From Clostridia bacterium (GTDB taxonomy: Bacteria; Bacillota; Clostridia; Oscillospirales; Acutalibacteraceae), in NCBI GenBank assembly GCA_017544665.1, contig JAFYDS010000069.1, positions 1 through 33,216 on the forward strand: a DNA stretch of 33,216 nt, in the 5' to 3' direction. Position 1 is the stretch's first letter, and each line of letters starts with the position of its first letter. The position numbers were made by a program, and so were the translations under genes. Below are positions 22,963 through 32,012 of this stretch, in pieces. Under the pieces are notes generated by a model. It searched no databases. It worked only from the letters and a program-made list of their open reading frames with translations, and was not told where the DNA came from.

Positions 22963-25263
22963 ATGGATCGTTTGTCTGAAATACAAAAGGTAGAAGCGGA
23001 TCTGCTTTTTGCAGAACCTGCGCTGCGGGACGTTCCGGCCTATGAAAAGCGGGGGTATTACCGCTGCTCCGTGGTATTCCCGAAAGATGGCGAAGACCAT
23101 ATCCGGATGGCAAAGTCCACTGCGCTCGAAGGGATCGACTGGGTGGCGTTTGACAGCGCGTACAATGTTGTTCTGTTCCGCAACGACTTCGTCTTTCCCG
23201 ATGAAATCGAAAGCGTTTGCGCGGATATTCTGACCCACGGTTTTTTTGAAGTCTATCTCAACGGCACAAAGATTTCGGACGATTTGTACGTTCCCGCCTG
23301 GACGAACTATAACGCGCAGGATTTTTCAAAACTGAATTATCCGATCCGCGACACGTTATGCCACCGCTCCTATTACCTGCGTTACGACCTGACCGCCGCG
23401 GCAAAAAGCGGCGTCAACGCTTTCGCGGTACAGATCGGCGACGGCTGGTACGGACAGCGGGAAAGCAAAAACGAGGGTGTTTTGCCCTACGGCGAAAAGA
23501 AGCTGTGCTTCAAAATCACGGTAAATACGAAAGACGGCGGCAACGCGGTGTTTACCTCCGGCGACGGCGGCGTGTTCCGTCCGAGCTTTATCACACGCTC
23601 GAGCATGTATTTCGGCGAAGACCAGGATTTTCGCCTTTTGACCGAAGACTATTTCACCTGTCCGCTTGACGCGCCCGCGTGTCTGCCGGTCAGGAAGGTG
23701 CCGCGCCCCTATACGCTTGTACAGCGGCAGCCCTGCCCGCCGGATCGCGTCTTGCGCCGTATCACGGACGCAAAGGTGCTCTCGGTTTTCGGAGACCGGA
23801 CGATCTACGACCTCGGTGAAAACGTGGCGGGCTTTGCCGTGCTGCGTTTCAGCGAAAACGCAAGGTACGGGGAACGCGTCGCGGTGCGTTATGCCGAAAA
23901 CCTGCATGCCGACGGTTCGCTGGATTTCCATTCCACCGGCGGCACGCACCGTCTGAGCGTGGACGTGTTCCGCGCGGGCGACGGCGCAACGCGTCAAAAC
24001 GAGCTGCTCGCGCCGCGTTTTCTTTGGCATGCCGGCCGCTATGTGGAGGTCACGGGCAAAGCGGACTTTGTCTGCTTTTGCGTCGCGGCGTCCGACGTGC
24101 CGGTCACGGCGACGTTCCGCTGTTCCGACGAGGTACTGAACTGGCTGTTTGACGCCTATATCCGCACCCAGCAAAGCAACATCCACACCTGCGTGCCCTC
24201 CGACTGTCCGCACCGCGAACGGCTGGGTTACACCGGAGACGGTCAGCTGACCGCTGAAGCGGTGATGACCGCATTTGACGCAAAAGCGCTCTATCAAAAA
24301 TGGATGCGCGATATTGCGGACTGTCAGGACATTTACGGCGGTCATGTACAGCATACCGCGCCGTTTTACGGCGGGGGCGGCGGTCCCGGCGGCTGGGGCT
24401 GTGCGATCGTTGCCGTACCGTATCAATACTGGAAGTTCTACGGCGACACGTCTGTGCTGCGGGAATACTATCCCCACATGAAAAAGTATCTCGACTATAT
24501 GGAAGCGCACTGCGACGACCATCTTGTCGTGCGCGAGGAACCGCAGGGATGGTGTCTGGGCGACTGGTGCACGCCGCGGCAGGACAAACGCGGCGTTCCG
24601 ATTCCGGAGCCGTTCGTCAACACCTATTTCTATATCCGCTCCCTGCGGCAGGTCATGGAGATCGCGCCGCTCGTCGGCAAAGCGGGCGATCTGCCTGCCT
24701 TGCGGCAGCGGGAGGAAGCCGCGGCCTGCGCCCTGACAAACCGCTATTTTGACCCGGCGACGGGCTCGTTCTGCGGCGAGGTCTGCGGCGCGGACGCCTT
24801 TGCGCTCGATCTCGGCCTCGGCGATGCGCGCACGCTGCAAAACCTCGTTATGCACTACCGCGAGATCAAAGTGTTCGATACCGGCATTTTCGGTACGCCC
24901 CTGGTCGTGAAGGCACTGTTTGAAAACGGCTTTGCAAACGACGCGGTACAGTTGCTCGCGAACCGCGGCGAAGTCTCGTTCTGTCACATGATGCAGTCTG
25001 GCGCAACGACGCTTTGGGAAGAGTGGTTCAACGAAGACTCCTCGAGCCATCCGATGTTCGGCGCCGTCGTGGAATACCTGTTCAAGTATATCCTTGGCAT
25101 CCGGCAAAAAGAAAACAGCGTCGGTTTTTCCGATGTGACGATCGAACCGTGCCCCGCGTCAGTTCTCGACTGGGCCGAAGGCAGCGTCGTACTCGGCGGA
25201 AAGCGCATCTCTGTTCGTGTTGAAAACGGGAAAGCGGTTTTGCTAAACATCACACAGATTTGA
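22963..25263 (+). CDS. GH78-type alpha-L-rhamnosidase
   Basis: The 766-residue cytoplasmic enzyme releases terminal alpha-L-rhamnose. N-terminal beta-domains (about 1-390) contain the family's TAR-like YYLRYDLT, NAFAVQIGDGWYG and YDLGENVAGF segments. The (alpha/alpha)6 catalytic barrel follows (about 395-700). It has the hallmark DCPHRERLGYTGD (Asp414, Glu419, Asp426) and the later TTLWEEW box with Glu686, then SSHPMFGAVVEYLFKYILGI. In characterised GH78 enzymes equivalent acidic residues act as general acid and base. The spacing in the first box is one residue shorter than the DCPQRDERLGWTGD form, a common variant. A short beta C-terminal domain ends the protein. An AGGAAAGAGG site precedes the ATG. 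It points to rhamnose in the operon's target glycan. Confidence 0.9.
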   Translation: MDRLSEIQKVEADLLFAEPALRDVPAYEKRGYYRCSVVFPKDGEDHIRMAKSTALEGIDWVAFDSAYNVVLFRNDFVFPDEIESVCADILTHGFFEVYLNGTKISDDLYVPAWTNYNAQDFSKLNYPIRDTLCHRSYYLRYDLTAAAKSGVNAFAVQIGDGWYGQRESKNEGVLPYGEKKLCFKITVNTKDGGNAVFTSGDGGVFRPSFITRSSMYFGEDQDFRLLTEDYFTCPLDAPACLPVRKVPRPYTLVQRQPCPPDRVLRRITDAKVLSVFGDRTIYDLGENVAGFAVLRFSENARYGERVAVRYAENLHADGSLDFHSTGGTHRLSVDVFRAGDGATRQNELLAPRFLWHAGRYVEVTGKADFVCFCVAASDVPVTATFRCSDEVLNWLFDAYIRTQQSNIHTCVPSDCPHRERLGYTGDGQLTAEAVMTAFDAKALYQKWMRDIADCQDIYGGHVQHTAPFYGGGGGPGGWGCAIVAVPYQYWKFYGDTSVLREYYPHMKKYLDYMEAHCDDHLVVREEPQGWCLGDWCTPRQDKRGVPIPEPFVNTYFYIRSLRQVMEIAPLVGKAGDLPALRQREEAAACALTNRYFDPATGSFCGEVCGADAFALDLGLGDARTLQNLVMHYREIKVFDTGIFGTPLVVKALFENGFANDAVQLLANRGEVSFCHMMQSGATTLWEEWFNEDSSSHPMFGAVVEYLFKYILGIRQKENSVGFSDVTIEPCPASVLDWAEGSVVLGGKRISVRVENGKAVLLNITQI

Positions 25264-25297
25264 GAACGAATAGCGTTTCAATCGGAGAATCAGTAAG

Positions 25298-26584
25298 ATG
25301 AAGGATCAAATTCCGGGACTCAACCCGTTTCTGCCGTTCGATACCTATATCCCCGACGGCGAGCCGAAGGTGTTCGGCGACCGGCTGTATCTCTACGGCT
25401 CCTATGACCGGTTCGGCTGCGGCTATTGCAGCAAGGAATACCACGTTGTGTCCGCCCCGCTTGCCGACCTGACCGACTGGACGGATCACGGCGTCAGTTT
25501 TACGACGCAGGCGGTGCCTTGGTCGGACGCCGACCTGTACGCGCCGGACGCGCTGTATCATAACGGAAATTATTACCTGTTTTTCTGCCTGTCGGACGGC
25601 ACCGAGGGCGTCGCCGAAAGCGCGTTCCCTGCGGGACCGTTCACAAACGCGCGGCAAATCACGCTGAACGGAGAAGCGATCACCGGCATTGACCCCTCCG
25701 TACTGGAGGACGACGGACACGTTTACTATACGTGGGGGCAGTTCCATTTGAACATGGGCGAACTGAACGACGACCTCTGCACGCTGAAACCAGAAAGCGT
25801 ACATACGGACGTGCTTTCCAACGCGCCGGGCAGAGAAGGCTTCCATGAGGGCTCGTCGCTGCGTAAACTCGGCGACCGCTTCTGTCTGATCTACGCCTCC
25901 GAATACACCGAAGCCGCACCCAACAGCGGCGCGCGCCCGACCAAGCTCAACTACGCGCTCAGCGATGCGGTATTCGGTCCCTACGAGCGCCGCGGTACGG
26001 TGATCGACAACGAGGGCTGCGATCCTGCTTCTTGGAACAATCACGGCTCCGTCATTCACGCGGGCGAAGACTGGTACGTATTCTATCACGCATCCTCGAA
26101 CAACAGCGCCTTCTCCCGCCGCGCGCGGGCGGAACGACTGGCCGTGGATGAAGCTGCCGGCGTGATCAAACAGGCAACCCCGACCACCAACGGCTTTGTC
26201 AAAACGCTGCGGCCGGCGCACATTGTCTCGCCGGTGAATGCCTGCCGGTTCTTCGGCGGCGCGTATGTGACACAGACAAAGACCGGCGCGTTCCCCTGCG
26301 TGGGGCTGCAGACCGGTGCGGGCTTCGCGTTCAGCCCGATCTGCTTTGAAAAAGGAACCTATGAGCTGACGCTGCGATACAAGGCGACAGCGCTGACGCG
26401 CGTCCGGCTCTATGTTGATACGGTTTGCGCCGCGGAGCAAACGCTGCCGGCGTGCGCTGAAATACAAAACAAGACGACAGGCTTTTCCGCGGACGCCGAT
26501 TTTGCGCCGCTGCGATTGGAGATTGCGGACGACGGCGGCGGCACGTGTGAAATCCTGACAATCAGACTGAAAAAGGAAGGCTGA
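25298..26584 (+). CDS. Glycoside hydrolase family 43-like enzyme with C-terminal beta-domain
   Basis: The 428-residue protein has the five-bladed propeller pattern of GH43 over about residues 10-300. The three expected acidic residues are visible: Asp20 in the IPDGEPKVFGDRLYLYGSYD region, Asp132 in GIDPSVLEDDG, and Glu184 in FHEGSSLRK as the likely general acid. LYAPDALYHNGNYYLFF matches the APD blade. A C-terminal beta-domain (about 325-425) resembles a CBM6-type module. There is no signal peptide, so it acts on imported oligosaccharides. GH43 members cleave arabinose, xylose or galactose linkages, and the specificity here is open. It lies 34 bp after the rhamnosidase gene with a GGAGA site about 10 nt before the ATG. 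Confidence 0.88.
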   Translation: MKDQIPGLNPFLPFDTYIPDGEPKVFGDRLYLYGSYDRFGCGYCSKEYHVVSAPLADLTDWTDHGVSFTTQAVPWSDADLYAPDALYHNGNYYLFFCLSDGTEGVAESAFPAGPFTNARQITLNGEAITGIDPSVLEDDGHVYYTWGQFHLNMGELNDDLCTLKPESVHTDVLSNAPGREGFHEGSSLRKLGDRFCLIYASEYTEAAPNSGARPTKLNYALSDAVFGPYERRGTVIDNEGCDPASWNNHGSVIHAGEDWYVFYHASSNNSAFSRRARAERLAVDEAAGVIKQATPTTNGFVKTLRPAHIVSPVNACRFFGGAYVTQTKTGAFPCVGLQTGAGFAFSPICFEKGTYELTLRYKATALTRVRLYVDTVCAAEQTLPACAEIQNKTTGFSADADFAPLRLEIADDGGGTCEILTIRLKKEG

Positions 26585-26717
26585 ACGGCATGGACCGCTT
26601 TACAACGCTGCGGCAGCAGACGGAAAGACTTTTACGACGACACGCGAACCCGGTCCGGACGGCATGATCGCCGTCGATCTGGGAGAGACCGATACCGTGT
26701 CTGTCGTGATTGCATAA
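26571..26717 (+). pseudogene. Possible coding remnant between GH43 and the MBL fusion gene
   Basis: A 48-codon open frame in another phase than GH43 reads ...AAAADGKTFTTTREPGP then a C-terminal-looking strand VDLGETDTVSVVIA and a stop at 26715-26717. It has no start codon with a ribosome binding site. It looks like the 3' end of a lost gene, perhaps a beta-domain of a carbohydrate-active enzyme, but may be chance. Confidence 0.3.
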
Positions 26718-26751
26718 ACAGCTGCATGACATTTGAAAGGAAAACCACAAC

Positions 26752-28602
26752 ATGAAAGCAAAACGTTCTTTGAGTATCTTCCTGGTCTGTGTGCTGCTCT
26801 TTGCGGCGGCCATGCCCGTCTTTGCGGCGGGAAGCGGGGAACAACAGAACCTCTTTGTCCAATCGGCGAAGGACTTCGGCAACCGGTTCGTCGCATTCTT
26901 CCGGATGCTGTATCACCGCATCGTCGGTTTGCCGGCGTGGATCAAAGCCTATTACGCAGTCAAACAGGAGAAGGTGAAGTCAACGATGAACCAAAACGCG
27001 ATCCATATGCTGCAATCGGTGGAGAATACGATCTGCGACAGCTTTATCATCACCACGGAGGACGGCAAGGTCATTGCCATCGATGGCGGACATACCGCGG
27101 AAACGGATTACTTTATCGAATATCTGAAAGCCGTCACCGGGCAGCGCGTGCCGCATATCGACGCGTGGTTTTTGTCGCATCCCCATAACGACCATGTGCA
27201 GGTCTTCAATGAGGTCGCGGAATACCGCACGACGCAGGTCACATTCGACAAGGTCATGCTCCACTATGTACCGTATGAGCTTTACGAAGCCCGCGGACAG
27301 CAAGAAGGCATGGAGATGGTCAGCGAATTCAACCGCATCAGCGAGGCCTTCCCGGAGAAGGTGCAGGTCCTCAACACCGGGGACATCTTTAACATCGGCG
27401 CCGCGAAGATCACCGTGCTCTATACCGCGGACACCTCTTTTATCGACGTCAACGAGCACTCTGTCATTTTCCGCATGGATCTGGGCGGCACGAGCATCAT
27501 GTTCACCGGCGACGCGCAGGTAAACGCCGGCAACAAGACGATCGAACAGTGGGGAGACAGCGGTCTGCTCGACTGCGACATCTGCAAGATGGCGCACCAC
27601 GGGCAGGACGGTGTGGACAAAAACTTCTATGAAGCCGTTTCGCCGGAGATCTGTCTCTGGCCGACGCCCAGCTGGGTCTATGAAAACACAAACGGCAATC
27701 TGAAAACGGACGAAACCCGCGCATGGGTCAAGGAACTCGGTGTGAAAAAGGAATACAAATCATTCGAGGGTTCGGCCACAATCGGCATGATCCCGCGCAT
27801 CGTCACCACGACGGACGTGTTTGAAGAGGGATATCCTGCCGAGCAGGCCATCGACCGACTGACCCGTATTGGCTTTGAGGGCATCGACATGGGCTTCGAC
27901 TACTGGGTCTTTGACGGCTCGCCCTTCCTCTCTGACGATTATCTCGACTGGGCGAAGAGCCTCAAGGCGCGCGCCGACGAAACCGGCATCGTCTATACCC
28001 ACGCGCACGCGCCGGGCAACGCGGGTTCCGAATATGTCAGCCGTTCCATTGAAGCGACTGCCGCAATCGGCGCAAGGTATCTTGTCGTACATCCGATTCA
28101 TGAAGACAAGAACGGCAAAATCATTGATAGCAAGCTGCGCTTTCTGGACGTGAACGCCAAAGCGATCAAAAAGTGGCTACCGCTTGCGAAGGAATGCGGC
28201 GTGGTCCTTATTTCGGAAAACATCCTCTGGGGCGCGCCGAAGGACCCGCGCATCATCGCGCAGCTGGTCAAAAAGGTCGATTCCCCGTGGTTCGGCTGGT
28301 GCTTTGACACCGGGCACGCATACTTCTCCGGCTATCAGCCGTCCATACTCAAGGACTGCTGCGTTGTGCCGCTGTCCCTGCATATCCAGGACGGCGACGG
28401 CAGCGGGGATCAGCATCTGATTCCCGGCGACGGAACAATTGACTGGACGCTGTTCACCAGGACGCTGCAGGAGGTCGGCTATCTCGGCGACTGCGTCATG
28501 GAAGCGCACCACCAGTCGCTTGTCGCGCCCGATGAAGAGCGGGACGCAATCCTGACCCGCCTTCTGGACTGCGCAAAAGAACTGCGTGACCAAATGAGAT
28601 AA
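26752..28602 (+). CDS. Exported metallo-beta-lactamase fold hydrolase fused to sugar isomerase/epimerase-type TIM barrel
   Basis: The 616-residue protein joins three parts. First are a signal peptide and linker (1-78). Then comes an MBL-fold hydrolase (about 79-340) with the zinc motif SHPHNDH (142-148), MFTGDA and AHHG, most like the ComEC-type subfamily. From about 346 the start-like segment GMIPRIVTTTDVFEEGYPAEQAIDRL opens an AP-endonuclease/xylose-isomerase-type barrel with VVHPIH, SENILW, CFDTGHAYFSGY and VMEAHH metal-binding segments. The second module normally begins a separate cytoplasmic protein, so an export signal on it is odd. An internal ATG at 26986 with GGAGA upstream could give a cytoplasmic form. 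The main start lies 34 nt after the remnant frame's stop, with GAAAGGAA about 9 nt upstream. Substrate unknown. Confidence 0.82.
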   Translation: MKAKRSLSIFLVCVLLFAAAMPVFAAGSGEQQNLFVQSAKDFGNRFVAFFRMLYHRIVGLPAWIKAYYAVKQEKVKSTMNQNAIHMLQSVENTICDSFIITTEDGKVIAIDGGHTAETDYFIEYLKAVTGQRVPHIDAWFLSHPHNDHVQVFNEVAEYRTTQVTFDKVMLHYVPYELYEARGQQEGMEMVSEFNRISEAFPEKVQVLNTGDIFNIGAAKITVLYTADTSFIDVNEHSVIFRMDLGGTSIMFTGDAQVNAGNKTIEQWGDSGLLDCDICKMAHHGQDGVDKNFYEAVSPEICLWPTPSWVYENTNGNLKTDETRAWVKELGVKKEYKSFEGSATIGMIPRIVTTTDVFEEGYPAEQAIDRLTRIGFEGIDMGFDYWVFDGSPFLSDDYLDWAKSLKARADETGIVYTHAHAPGNAGSEYVSRSIEATAAIGARYLVVHPIHEDKNGKIIDSKLRFLDVNAKAIKKWLPLAKECGVVLISENILWGAPKDPRIIAQLVKKVDSPWFGWCFDTGHAYFSGYQPSILKDCCVVPLSLHIQDGDGSGDQHLIPGDGTIDWTLFTRTLQEVGYLGDCVMEAHHQSLVAPDEERDAILTRLLDCAKELRDQMR

Positions 28603-28639
28603 CAGATAATTAGGAAAAAGCTTTGAGGGAGGCGCCTTT

Positions 28640-30538
28640 ATGTTTCGTAAAATGATTTCCGTGCTGCTCGCCGCAGTAGTCATACTGCTTCCGCTTTGTT
28701 TGACAGCAACAGCGAAAAGCGCTGCAGCGGGCACGCCCGCGCTTGTCACAGCAAACATCCCATCCCGCCAGTGGCAGCTCGACGTCACCTTTCCGGATTG
28801 GAAAGGAAGCATCAACACGTCGTTTGCCGTCAACAACCGGATCGGTTTTTACAGCTACGCCGGGCAGGGCGTGCTGTATCTGCAGCCGGATCGGAATTGC
28901 GGTTCGTTCGCGCTTTATGTCAACGGAACGCGTATTTCCACCAAAAACGCCGTTCCGGGCACTGCTTACAAACTGAACATCGCAAGTCTTACGGTCAACG
29001 GACTGAATTCGCTGCAGGTCAGCAATATCAAAACAGGAACGGTGCGCGTCTGCGTTTCCTATCCGACCGTCAAAAAAGGAAAGCCGGCGGACGTCGGCCT
29101 GTCGCAGTACGCACTGGACACGATCGACCGCATCATCACCAGCGATATCAAAAACGGCTTTTCCAGCGCGCAGCTTGCCGTTGTGAAGGACGGGCGGCTC
29201 GTCTATGAAAACGCCTGGGGCAATGTGCAGACCTACAATAAAAAAGGCAAGCCGGTCAGCGCCGCGCCCGTGACGACGGACACGCTCTATGACCTTGCCT
29301 CGAACACCAAAATGTACAGCGTGAACTACGCGATTCAGTATCTGCTGACGCAGGGAAAAATCGACCTCGATACAAAGATCGTTGACATTCTCGGCAAGGC
29401 TTTCTCCGAAAAAACGATCGATATCCGCTATAACGGCTATGACCATGTCTCGCTCAAAACGAACAAGGTCTGGAAAGCGAAGCTGACGCTCCGGGATCTT
29501 TTGAAGCATCAGGGCGGCTTTCCGGCGGGACCGCAGTATTTCAACGACCGCTATGACTGCGCTGCACAGTATTTCGATTCCGATAACGGCAACGTTCTCT
29601 ATGCCGGGACCGGCGCTGACGCCGCGACGCGGAAGAATACACTGCAGCAGGTTTTCCGCACGCCGCTGATGTATGAGCCCGGCACCAAAACGCTTTACAG
29701 CGACGTGGACTACATGGTGCTTTGCTTCTGCGTGGAAGCGGTCACGGGACAGTCGCTGAGCGCCTTCTTGAAAAAGACGTTTTGGAAGCCCATGGGCCTG
29801 ACGCACATCACTTACAACCCACTGAAGAGCGGCTTTTCCAAAGACGACTGCGCCGCGACGGAGCTGATGGGCAACAGCCGCGACGGCAATCTGCACTATA
29901 CAAACGTGCGCACCAATACGCTGCGGGGCGAGGTGCATGACCCGAACGCCTTCTTCTGCATGAACGGCGTTTCCGGTCACGCCGGTCTGTTTGCCAACGC
30001 CTCCGATCTCGCAAAGCTTGCGTCCGTTATGCTGACCGGCGGCTACGGAAAATACAAATTCTTCTCCCGCGACGTGATCGATATGTTCACCGCGCCGAAG
30101 CACGAGGACTATACCTACTACGGCCTCGGCTGGTGGCGCGAGGGAGAACACCAGTTTGACCGTTACTTCGGCTCCGCGTCACGCACGAACCTGTTCGGTC
30201 ATCAGGGCTTCACCGGAACGCTGACGGTGATCGACCCCGAGGAGAATCTGGTAATCGTGCTGCTGACGAACAAGATCCACAGCCGTCTTGTGCCCGGCGA
30301 TACGACCCTCAACCAATACAGCGGCAATCTCTATACGACGGCGACGCTCGGTTTTGCAACGGAGATCATTGAAATGGGCCTGGAAAAAGGCGGCGATTCT
30401 AAAGAGATCTACGACAGTTTGTTGTTCGATATGGCGGCAGACGCCAAACGAAAACTCGCCAACGACGGTATTACCGACCCGACGCACCCGCAATATAAGG
30501 CCTGCAAAGCGCTGCAGCAGGCAGCGAAAGCATCATAA
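28640..30538 (+). CDS. Exported serine hydrolase of the class C beta-lactamase family
   Basis: The 632-residue protein has a signal peptide (about 1-26), an N-terminal beta-domain of unknown type (about 30-145) and a beta-lactamase/transpeptidase-like domain (about 155-600). Catalytic marks are SNTK with Ser221 and Lys224, YSD with Tyr353, and HQG at 521-523 in place of the KTG triad. This matches the class C/esterase/D-aminopeptidase group rather than true beta-lactamases. Possible roles are deacylation of glycan esters, peptidoglycan amino-peptide cleavage or lactone hydrolysis; the operon context favours the first, by inference. GAGGGAGG precedes the ATG by 7 nt and the gap to the previous gene is 37 bp. 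No sorting signal is present, so it is probably secreted. Confidence 0.85.
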   Translation: MFRKMISVLLAAVVILLPLCLTATAKSAAAGTPALVTANIPSRQWQLDVTFPDWKGSINTSFAVNNRIGFYSYAGQGVLYLQPDRNCGSFALYVNGTRISTKNAVPGTAYKLNIASLTVNGLNSLQVSNIKTGTVRVCVSYPTVKKGKPADVGLSQYALDTIDRIITSDIKNGFSSAQLAVVKDGRLVYENAWGNVQTYNKKGKPVSAAPVTTDTLYDLASNTKMYSVNYAIQYLLTQGKIDLDTKIVDILGKAFSEKTIDIRYNGYDHVSLKTNKVWKAKLTLRDLLKHQGGFPAGPQYFNDRYDCAAQYFDSDNGNVLYAGTGADAATRKNTLQQVFRTPLMYEPGTKTLYSDVDYMVLCFCVEAVTGQSLSAFLKKTFWKPMGLTHITYNPLKSGFSKDDCAATELMGNSRDGNLHYTNVRTNTLRGEVHDPNAFFCMNGVSGHAGLFANASDLAKLASVMLTGGYGKYKFFSRDVIDMFTAPKHEDYTYYGLGWWREGEHQFDRYFGSASRTNLFGHQGFTGTLTVIDPEENLVIVLLTNKIHSRLVPGDTTLNQYSGNLYTTATLGFATEIIEMGLEKGGDSKEIYDSLLFDMAADAKRKLANDGITDPTHPQYKACKALQQAAKAS

Positions 30539-30599
30539 CGGGCAGACAATACATAGAATAGTTGTTTTGTATCAGGCGGAAAAAGGAGGCGCTGCTTGC

Positions 30600-31991
30600 A
30601 TGAAACCCTACCAATGGAACTATGATTACAGTAAAACGCTGTGGATGAAAATGTACCTCGCGGAACCAGATTTTCCGCAGGGCCGCTCCGTCGTTTTCAT
30701 CACGTTCGCGCAGGCGCTCGAGATCATCAAAGCCATGGATCATCTCACACAGGGTATTCCGAAGATCGTCTATCTTGTCGGTTGGCAGGGTCTCGGGCAC
30801 GACGACTGCTACCCGGAAATGGAGATCGTCAACGAAGCGCTCAAACGGCCCGAAGACGAAACCGCGTGCGACAGCCTCTGGTGGCTCTTTGAAGAAGCCA
30901 AAAAGTACCACACTATCGTCAGTTTTCACGTCAACCAATCCGACGCCTACACCCAGACGCCGTGCTTTCCCGATCTGGTCAAAGGCAACGCCGTTGTAAA
31001 AGACGCCGCGGGCAAAGCGACGCCGATCGAAATCTTCAACGGCCGCGACGGCTACAAGGTTTCGTATAAAGGCTATTATGAAAGCGGCTTGTTCCAAAAG
31101 AACTGGGACCGCTTCTGCGCCGTGACGCCTGTGCGCGAAAGCGGCACCGTGCATCTCGACAATTTCTGCATCGCGCAGAGTCTGGGTCCACGCACGAGCG
31201 TGGAGGAAGAGGACGCGGCGCGCAACAACATGCTCGACTATATCCAGTCGCTTGGCATCGACGTGACCACGGAATACACCTACCGCGAGCTGCAGTGGCG
31301 CGCGGATTCGCCCGAGCATCCGATCCGCAGATTCTACGGGACGGCGATCTCTCCGCTGCCTGACGGCGACTGGCGCGACGCGCCCTTGCGTACGCTCGGC
31401 CGGATCCCCGCCTCGTGGTGGACGAGCAATATGACGATGGAAGACTGCATGGAGATCCCGCCCGCGATTTACGCCGGCCACCTGACCGACGCGGCGCAGA
31501 TGAAGGTGTTCTACGGCACCATGCACGGTGAGGAAATCTGGCGGAAATACGGCAACTGCGCCGCCGACTGGGCGCCCGCGTTTTTGCGCGACTTCTGTAC
31601 CTATCATGTGCCCTACGTGTACCTGAACCGCTATCAGCGCCTGCGCTATGAAGACAATCCGGCGCTGGAGAGCGGCCGCTACACCGTATGTTTCTCCGAC
31701 GGCGTTGTCAGCCGCGGGGAAGACTTGTCCATCGCAAAGAACGGTATTCTGCTCAAACAGGGCGGCGACGTGCTGCTGCCGCTGGACGAAACGAACGAGG
31801 TCTTTGTCGCCTATTCCGAAACCGGTAAATCGGGCGAATGGAACATCCCGGACGCCGCATTTTCGAGTGCGGACGTCTTTGAGATCACCCCGAACGGCAA
31901 CGTGCCGCGCGGCAGTGCGGAGATCCGGAACGGCAAAGTACAGCTGACCGTTTTGCCCGGACAGGCGCTCGCACTGAAAGAGAAGAAATAA
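30600..31991 (+). CDS. GH101-like (endo-alpha-N-acetylgalactosaminidase family) protein
   Basis: The 463-residue protein has the segment KIVYLVGWQGLGHDDCYPEM (about 55-74). It closely recalls the GH101/GH129 group, where it lies early in the catalytic barrel. VSFHVNQSDAY (about 107-117) and TVHLDNFCIA (Asp187, possible nucleophile) lie on following strands. A late beta-domain (about 365-463) with GKVQLTVLPGQALALK closes it. It has no signal peptide and is much shorter than secreted GH101 enzymes with their carbohydrate-binding modules. It may therefore cleave imported O-glycan fragments or have another exo-activity. The ATG at 30600 follows AAAGGAGG by about 10 nt; the frame upstream to 30288 only overlaps the hydrolase gene. 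Family assignment rests on motif memory, so it is tentative. Confidence 0.65.
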   Translation: MKPYQWNYDYSKTLWMKMYLAEPDFPQGRSVVFITFAQALEIIKAMDHLTQGIPKIVYLVGWQGLGHDDCYPEMEIVNEALKRPEDETACDSLWWLFEEAKKYHTIVSFHVNQSDAYTQTPCFPDLVKGNAVVKDAAGKATPIEIFNGRDGYKVSYKGYYESGLFQKNWDRFCAVTPVRESGTVHLDNFCIAQSLGPRTSVEEEDAARNNMLDYIQSLGIDVTTEYTYRELQWRADSPEHPIRRFYGTAISPLPDGDWRDAPLRTLGRIPASWWTSNMTMEDCMEIPPAIYAGHLTDAAQMKVFYGTMHGEEIWRKYGNCAADWAPAFLRDFCTYHVPYVYLNRYQRLRYEDNPALESGRYTVCFSDGVVSRGEDLSIAKNGILLKQGGDVLLPLDETNEVFVAYSETGKSGEWNIPDAAFSSADVFEITPNGNVPRGSAEIRNGKVQLTVLPGQALALKEKK

Positions 31992-32012
31992 CTGCAGAAG
32001 AGAGGAATCTCC

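Noticed and set aside
28640-30538. True beta-lactamase (antibiotic resistance) reading of the serine hydrolase
   Set aside because: HQG replaces KTG, an extra N-terminal domain is present and the gene lies in a glycan operon, all pointing to the broader class C hydrolase family.
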